Positions 8,001 to 10,293 of a DNA stretch of 10,293 nt are shown here, piece by piece. The notes under the pieces are model-generated. The model saw only the letters and a program-made list of their open reading frames with translations, had not been told where the DNA came from and ran no database searches. The stretch covers positions 1 to 10,293 of the forward strand of contig JAFTRB010000105.1 in the NCBI GenBank assembly GCA_017462445.1. Direction: 5' to 3'. The first letter of the stretch is position 1, and every line of letters starts with the position of its first letter. The stretch comes from Clostridia bacterium. Its GTDB lineage: Bacteria; Bacillota_A; Clostridia; Oscillospirales; CAG-272. A program made the position numbers and the translations under genes.

Positions 8001-8839
8001 TGGAAAATCGAGCCTGAAATTGGAAATCTGCCAAGAATTGCGCCAAAACGAAGCGATAACTCGTCTCTTGGGTCAGGCTCCTTGAATTTGGCATATCCGT
8101 ATACATTCCTTGCCTGCGCATCTCCGCCGATCTTTATGCCAAAGCCGCCCAGGTATTTAATCAGCTGCTCGACATTCTTAAATCTTCCTTCAAGATTGTC
8201 ATATTCCAGCTCGATATCATCTGTTTTGATCCTCTTGCTCTGCGCAATGGCGAGGATCAAAGCGCGGTTTACGTGTATTTTGTCCGAGGTTGAGGGGCGT
8301 AGCTCCACCGTACCCTCGTCCAGCACCTCTATTTTAACAGGGAAGAGCAATAGGGGCGCTTTTATAAGCATACGGTTCGCTCCCTGGGCCAATGAGCCAA
8401 ACACAAAGGGATAACCCACATAAATATCATTCCTACCGGTCTCGCGCTCGATTTCCTCTGCCTCGCGCTTTATCTCGCGAAGCTTTGTGGCCTCGCCCTC
8501 CAGCGCCCTTGCCATTCTGTCGGCAAGCGCTCTTCTGGCTCTGTCTATCTCTGCGGCTGTCAAGGGCGGCTCGCCGTCCTTCGGTGGGCGAAGCTCGGTT
8601 TGTACTCCGAGATTGCGCAGAATATCTCTTGCATCCTTGCTGTTGATTAAAGAGAGGGGATAGCCCTTGCCTGACCAAAGAAAGTCGACAAGCTCGCTGA
8701 CTCTTTCTCCGCGCCCCTCAAGAAGCCGCCCCAGGTCATAGCCGCTTTTTCGAGTGACATTTTTAAGGTAGAGGCACTTGTTTGCGCCTCCTATCTCAAT
8801 AAGCCGCTCCTTGTAGTGTGTGTATATGCCTTTTCCCAT
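5087..8839 (-). CDS. Large SF1 (Upf1/Dna2-like) helicase with DUF4011-like N-terminus and C-terminal Vsr/MTES_1575-like endonuclease domain
   Basis: This 1250-residue protein is a likely nucleic-acid translocase joined to a nuclease-fold domain. The N-terminal region (1-330) includes HYKERLIEIGGANKCLYL (8-25) and APLLLFPVKI (161-170), both typical of DUF4011-type helicase N-termini. The SF1 motifs follow: Walker A GPPGTGKSQT (344-353), Ia VLVVSQKKAALD (368-379), Walker B VVIFDEAS (823-830), III GDDKQLRP (851-858), IV YHYRSRH (903-909), V VQGDERDIIIFS (1032-1043) and VI RLNVAITRAK (1069-1078). About 450 mainly helical, charged residues are inserted between Ia and Walker B, with a probable coiled coil at 425-450. 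The C-terminus (about 1145-1240) aligns by eye with REase_MTES_1575, including VGVELD (1187-1192), RGWTIVRVW (1216-1224) and DWW. The family's earlier acidic residue appears to be S1174. The start has AGGAG 6 nt upstream. The gene stands alone behind a structured leader. Relatives occur in antiphage and mobile-element settings, so defence is plausible but inferred. Confidence 0.85.
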   Translation of the reverse strand: MGKGIYTHYKERLIEIGGANKCLYLKNVTRKSGYDLGRLLEGRGERVSELVDFLWSGKGYPLSLINSKDARDILRNLGVQTELRPPKDGEPPLTAAEIDRARRALADRMARALEGEATKLREIKREAEEIERETGRNDIYVGYPFVFGSLAQGANRMLIKAPLLLFPVKIEVLDEGTVELRPSTSDKIHVNRALILAIAQSKRIKTDDIELEYDNLEGRFKNVEQLIKYLGGFGIKIGGDAQARNVYGYAKFKEPDPRDELSLRFGAILGRFPISGSIFQDYTALEKKNLSNDAVAELLRTRAVRPPAKRRGPKPHSYTVKMLDYAQSEVVRKVDENGNMVIYGPPGTGKSQTIVNIITDAICKHKRVLVVSQKKAALDVVFSRLGPLGAKAMYISDEIREKRSFYDRCLAAHQQDMIDSLADVEGLEKEYAELEKKIEEEMTTLRKISETLTVARPFGLSLSDMYSRSVNIPKGSAEYSTYTELIKEKRLMALSYKELSDALFSIESKGLGAIYFNFMQDREKNPLIDYMLPNLDITTLTEVKTRLEDIQKSKKGLFNTSKHPYLRQVLAFYPLMNSEKSVDEIVRLQRKLQFPKKIFVGGIEKSIRTQIMDTLDAVDEYMKEYDCLGRVLNSDGYLSVVDNILRGNTAYVKLVYEALDNYITLSDVGRLIEGLDKNQLELLGFAYTRAKSYAHYTSILDTLMQVRIYHEVLRYEEECKTELGLTVDFHGITEKIYRLKEAQLEVAYKLCSGKNSRAYETLYEKAKNNKDYLYQISKKQKLWPIRKTMEVYGQFVLTLFPCWLLSPENVSNLLPLDKNLFDVVIFDEASQVFIESTIPAIYRGKSIVVAGDDKQLRPSATFMKRFLGTAPEDAEDYSVQAALEVDSLLDLAVARYESANLTYHYRSRHQELIDFSNYAFYGASLQIAPNISKNLLTRPIERYKVDGKWIDRRNIAEAEKVVELVKKLFATRKNNESIGIITFNSDQQSTIADAIDREMARDTAFRADMQKERTRTDNGEDSSIFVKNLENVQGDERDIIIFSIGYAPGENGRLYTSFGSLSQEGGENRLNVAITRAKSQIIVVTSIEPEDLKVEGSKHLGPKLLQKYLLYVRAVAEGRGDEANAILSSLDQSEKRPEPELHGLSSVEEQMKARLEKLGYSVDTGIGNRKNRISLAIYDPASDRYLVGVELDKDAFAACDSVMERDVYKPRFLESRGWTIVRVWCRDWWLSPTRVIKNIAAIAERNKKKA

Positions 8840-8845
8840 CGCGGT

Positions 8846-8850
8846 CTCCT
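8846..8850 (-). promoter_or_regulatory. Ribosome binding site of the helicase gene
   Basis: On the minus strand AGGAG lies 6 nt before the ATG at 8839 and fixes the start. It sits 14 nt downstream of the last leader hairpin. Confidence 0.82.
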
Positions 8851-8864
8851 TTCATTGCGAACTC

Positions 8865-8970
8865 GCAGGCTTTTTGGCAAAGCCTGCCCTGTATATGTAA
8901 AACCGCCGGGCAATCGGCGGTCGACCCTCGTAGGACTGTCGCTCCCCCGCGAAAAAGAGGGAAGCGCACC
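8865..8970 (-). ncRNA. Structured GC-rich 5' leader of the helicase mRNA (unassigned)
   Basis: The predicted transcript runs from about 8970 to the ATG at 8839 and folds by eye into three hairpins. In transcription order, 8966-8959 pairs with 8947-8940 (8 bp including one G-U, 11-nt loop). Next, 8921-8915 pairs with 8908-8902 (7 bp, GC-only apart from one pair, 6-nt loop, followed by UUUUA). Last, 8887-8879 pairs with 8873-8865 (9 bp, 5-nt loop). The G-U pair in the first stem is only good on the minus-strand RNA, since the plus strand has an A-C mismatch there. This favours a role in the helicase transcript. The second hairpin with its short U-run resembles a weak attenuator. I do not recognise a known riboswitch or small RNA class. 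It could instead be a copy of a lineage-specific intergenic repeat. Confidence 0.5.
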
Positions 8971-8976
8971 GAAACA

Positions 8977-9005
8977 ATTATAGCATACCCGTGTTGAAAA
9001 ATCAA
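8977..9005 (-). promoter_or_regulatory. SigA promoter (extended -10) of the helicase gene
   Basis: Reading the minus strand, TTGATT (9005-9000) and TATAAT (8982-8977) are separated by 17 bp, with TGC directly before the -10. Transcription should begin near 8970, about 130 nt before the ATG. The -35 lies within a small palindrome, GTTGAAAAATCAAC (8993-9006). Confidence 0.78.
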
Positions 9006-9027
9006 CCTTGTAGCTTAAATAAATATA

Positions 9028-9047
9028 TACAATAAATATCTATTGTA
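9028..9047. repeat. Short inverted repeat, possible operator, between the divergent promoters
   Basis: TACAATA (9028-9034) and TATTGTA (9041-9047) form a perfect 7-bp inverted repeat with a 6-bp centre, upstream of both -35 elements. Size and symmetry suit a dimeric repressor site, but the region is AT-rich and no regulator gene is nearby. Confidence 0.35.
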
Positions 9048-9056
9048 CAAATGATA

Positions 9057-9078
9057 CAAATTTGGGGCGCAAAATTTG
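9057..9078. repeat. Second inverted repeat upstream of the secreted-protein promoter
   Basis: CAAATTT (9057-9063) and AAATTTG (9072-9078) are perfect inverted copies around a GC-rich 8-bp centre (GGGGCGCA), ending 13 bp before the -35 at 9092. It could be an activator or repressor site, or chance in AT-rich DNA. Confidence 0.3.
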
Positions 9079-9091
9079 CCATATTGACGAG

Positions 9092-9120
9092 TTGATTTTT
9101 TTTACATTAAATGCTATAAT
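9092..9120 (+). promoter_or_regulatory. SigA promoter (extended -10) of the secreted-protein gene
   Basis: TTGATT (9092-9097) and TATAAT (9115-9120) are separated by 17 bp, with TGC directly before the -10. Both hexamers, the TGC extension and the bases just outside them are the same as in the divergent helicase promoter. An AAGGAG at 9153-9158 and the ATG at 9167 follow. Confidence 0.82.
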
Positions 9121-9166
9121 TGTTATGAGCAAAAATATTAATACTCAATTTTAAGGAGAACTTGAA

Positions 9167-10293
9167 ATGAAAATGTTAAAAAGAGTTTTCATCGCTGCAC
9201 TCTGTCTTGCGGTGCTGATTTCCTGCTTCGCCGTTTTTGCATCGGCAAAGGAATACACTGCTGACAACTTTAAGGACATCCTCGAGTACTACGAGGAGCC
9301 AATCGTGCTCGATGATAATTTCGGTGCGTACGAAGAGGGCGCTACCTACACCGAGAATGTATACAACAATTCCACCGGTGCCGCTGATATGGCAGTTGTG
9401 GCAAATGGTACGGATAAGTATCTTAAGTTCCACTCCGGTGTAACCTCCGCGCCGAAGATCAAGGATATGTTCATCAATGGTAACTTCGCTACCCCTGTTG
9501 ATGATTTTGTTTTCAAGACCACTATCGCAGGTTCCGGCGACAGCAAGTCGTCCATCAAGGAGATTATTGTTTGGATTGATACTACCACCGAGGATGTCGC
9601 AGCCTTTGATGGCGATTTTGGAACAGAGTTTATCAACATTAACTTTGGAGCATCCACCAATTCAGGCGTTGTTTACTACTATGATGCGGCAACAGCTACC
9701 AGCGTAGCTCTTGAGGGTGTTACCATCAACGATACTGATAAGTTTGAGGTTGTTCTTACCTACAACGGCACCAAGGGCACCTACAGCCTCACCGTAACCT
9801 CTCTTGCAGATGTAGCCAATACTGCAACCGTTAAAGATGTTGCTGCTCCCTTCAAGACTGTTAGCAACCTTAAGATAGGCTCTCTTACCGCTAGTAACAA
9901 GACAAATCGTTATGTTTGCATCTACGACCTCTCACTTTACGGCGGTACATTCGTTCGTGACAATGCCAATAAGCAGGCAGAGACCGAGGCGGCAATCAAC
10001 GCCATGTACACCCTCTACACTCAGGAGAACAAGGCTGATGGCACAGATGTTGAGATTGCTACCGTCGCAGGTAAGCTTGATAAGTATGGCTTTACAACCA
10101 CAGATGATGCCGTAGCAGCCAAGTTCAGCGAGCTTTTGGGTATTGGTATCAATATCTTCGCTGAGGAGCTTGAGAAGTTTGTTGCCGCATTTGATGCAAC
10201 TGCTGCATATGAGGCAAGAGTAGCGCATGTTAACAAGTATGCAGATTCTGCTGCTCTCATGCCCGAGGATCTTTCCCCCGTAGGCGATGAAAA
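9167..10293 (+). CDS. Secreted protein of unknown function, LamG-like domain plus helical region (3' end outside window)
   Basis: The frame is open from the ATG at 9167 to the window edge (375 codons), so the C-terminus is missing. The N-terminus is a clear signal peptide: MKMLKRVF, a hydrophobic core, and an ASA-KE signal peptidase I site after residue 27. An LISC at 17-20 resembles a lipobox but is followed by more hydrophobic residues, so lipidation is less likely. Residues about 40-260 are rich in beta-prone, Thr/Asn/Gly segments and recall a concanavalin-like/LamG jelly roll; DDNFG near 49-53 is typical of the first strand. From about 265 the protein turns helical and Ala/Glu-rich (KQAETEAAINAMYTLY). 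The start is supported by AAGGAG 8 nt upstream and a good promoter. Carbohydrate or surface binding is a guess from the fold; no catalytic motif was seen. A sorting signal or further repeats may lie beyond the edge. Confidence 0.8.
   Translation, partial: MKMLKRVFIAALCLAVLISCFAVFASAKEYTADNFKDILEYYEEPIVLDDNFGAYEEGATYTENVYNNSTGAADMAVVANGTDKYLKFHSGVTSAPKIKDMFINGNFATPVDDFVFKTTIAGSGDSKSSIKEIIVWIDTTTEDVAAFDGDFGTEFININFGASTNSGVVYYYDAATATSVALEGVTINDTDKFEVVLTYNGTKGTYSLTVTSLADVANTATVKDVAAPFKTVSNLKIGSLTASNKTNRYVCIYDLSLYGGTFVRDNANKQAETEAAINAMYTLYTQENKADGTDVEIATVAGKLDKYGFTTTDDAVAAKFSELLGIGINIFAEELEKFVAAFDATAAYEARVAHVNKYADSAALMPEDLSPVGDE

Noticed and set aside
8796..9005. 69-codon minus-strand ORF across the helicase leader
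   Set aside because: It would start with TTG inside the -35 box, has no ribosome binding site, and overlaps the leader hairpins and the helicase start in another frame.
9215..9229. Lipobox-like LISC in the signal peptide of the last gene
   Set aside because: The residues after the Cys (FAVFASA) continue the hydrophobic core and end in a good AxA signal peptidase I site, so ordinary secretion is more likely.
1..10293. CRISPR arrays, tRNA or rRNA genes, insertion sequences and attachment sites
   Set aside because: I looked for regularly spaced direct repeats, T-loop-like motifs, transposase motifs and terminal inverted repeats with duplications and saw none.

Overview
The window looks like a stretch of chromosome from a Clostridia-class Firmicute, probably an uncultured gut lineage. 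Supporting this are purine-rich AGGAGG-type ribosome binding sites, near-consensus SigA promoters (TTGACA/TATAAT, several with an extended TGC-TATAAT), dense rho-independent terminators, a yajC plus four-helix membrane protein pair of a kind I recall from Clostridia, and a clostridial-style pyridoxamine kinase. Taxonomy is inferred from gene style only.

Layout. Bases 1-157 hold no certain gene; a short minus-strand ORF may run off the left edge. Bases 158-1381 (+) encode a MurA-type enolpyruvyl transferase for peptidoglycan. Bases 1456-2280 (+) encode a PdxK/PdxY-like vitamin B6 kinase behind a perfect-consensus promoter. A strong bidirectional terminator (2283-2321) separates it from two minus-strand genes: a small four-helix membrane protein (2340-2735) and yajC (2811-3209), with a terminator-like hairpin between them. 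yajC and a cytoplasmic GH20 beta-hexosaminidase (3420-5030, +) diverge from a shared 210-bp intergenic region. A second bidirectional terminator (5050-5090) separates the hexosaminidase from a 1250-residue minus-strand protein (5087-8839). That protein has all the SF1 (Upf1/Dna2-like) helicase motifs, a DUF4011-like N-terminus and a Vsr/MTES_1575-like endonuclease domain at its C-terminus. An intergenic region of about 325 bp follows, with two divergent promoters of near-identical sequence, small palindromes, and a GC-rich hairpin-rich leader on the helicase side. The last gene (9167 to the right edge, +) encodes a secreted protein of unknown function, cut by the window end.

How the genes fit together. 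Most are single-gene or two-gene housekeeping units with their own promoters and terminators: cell wall, cofactor salvage, Sec accessory and amino-sugar hydrolysis. There is no single pathway. MurA and GH20 both touch GlcNAc chemistry, but they are not co-transcribed. The accessory part is the right-hand third: the stand-alone helicase-nuclease with its structured leader, and the divergent secreted protein under a look-alike promoter. The helicase-nuclease is the best candidate for an undescribed system, most likely nucleic-acid-directed defence or quality control. Its nuclease domain seems to lack one acidic residue expected of the family, so it may not be a straightforward nuclease.
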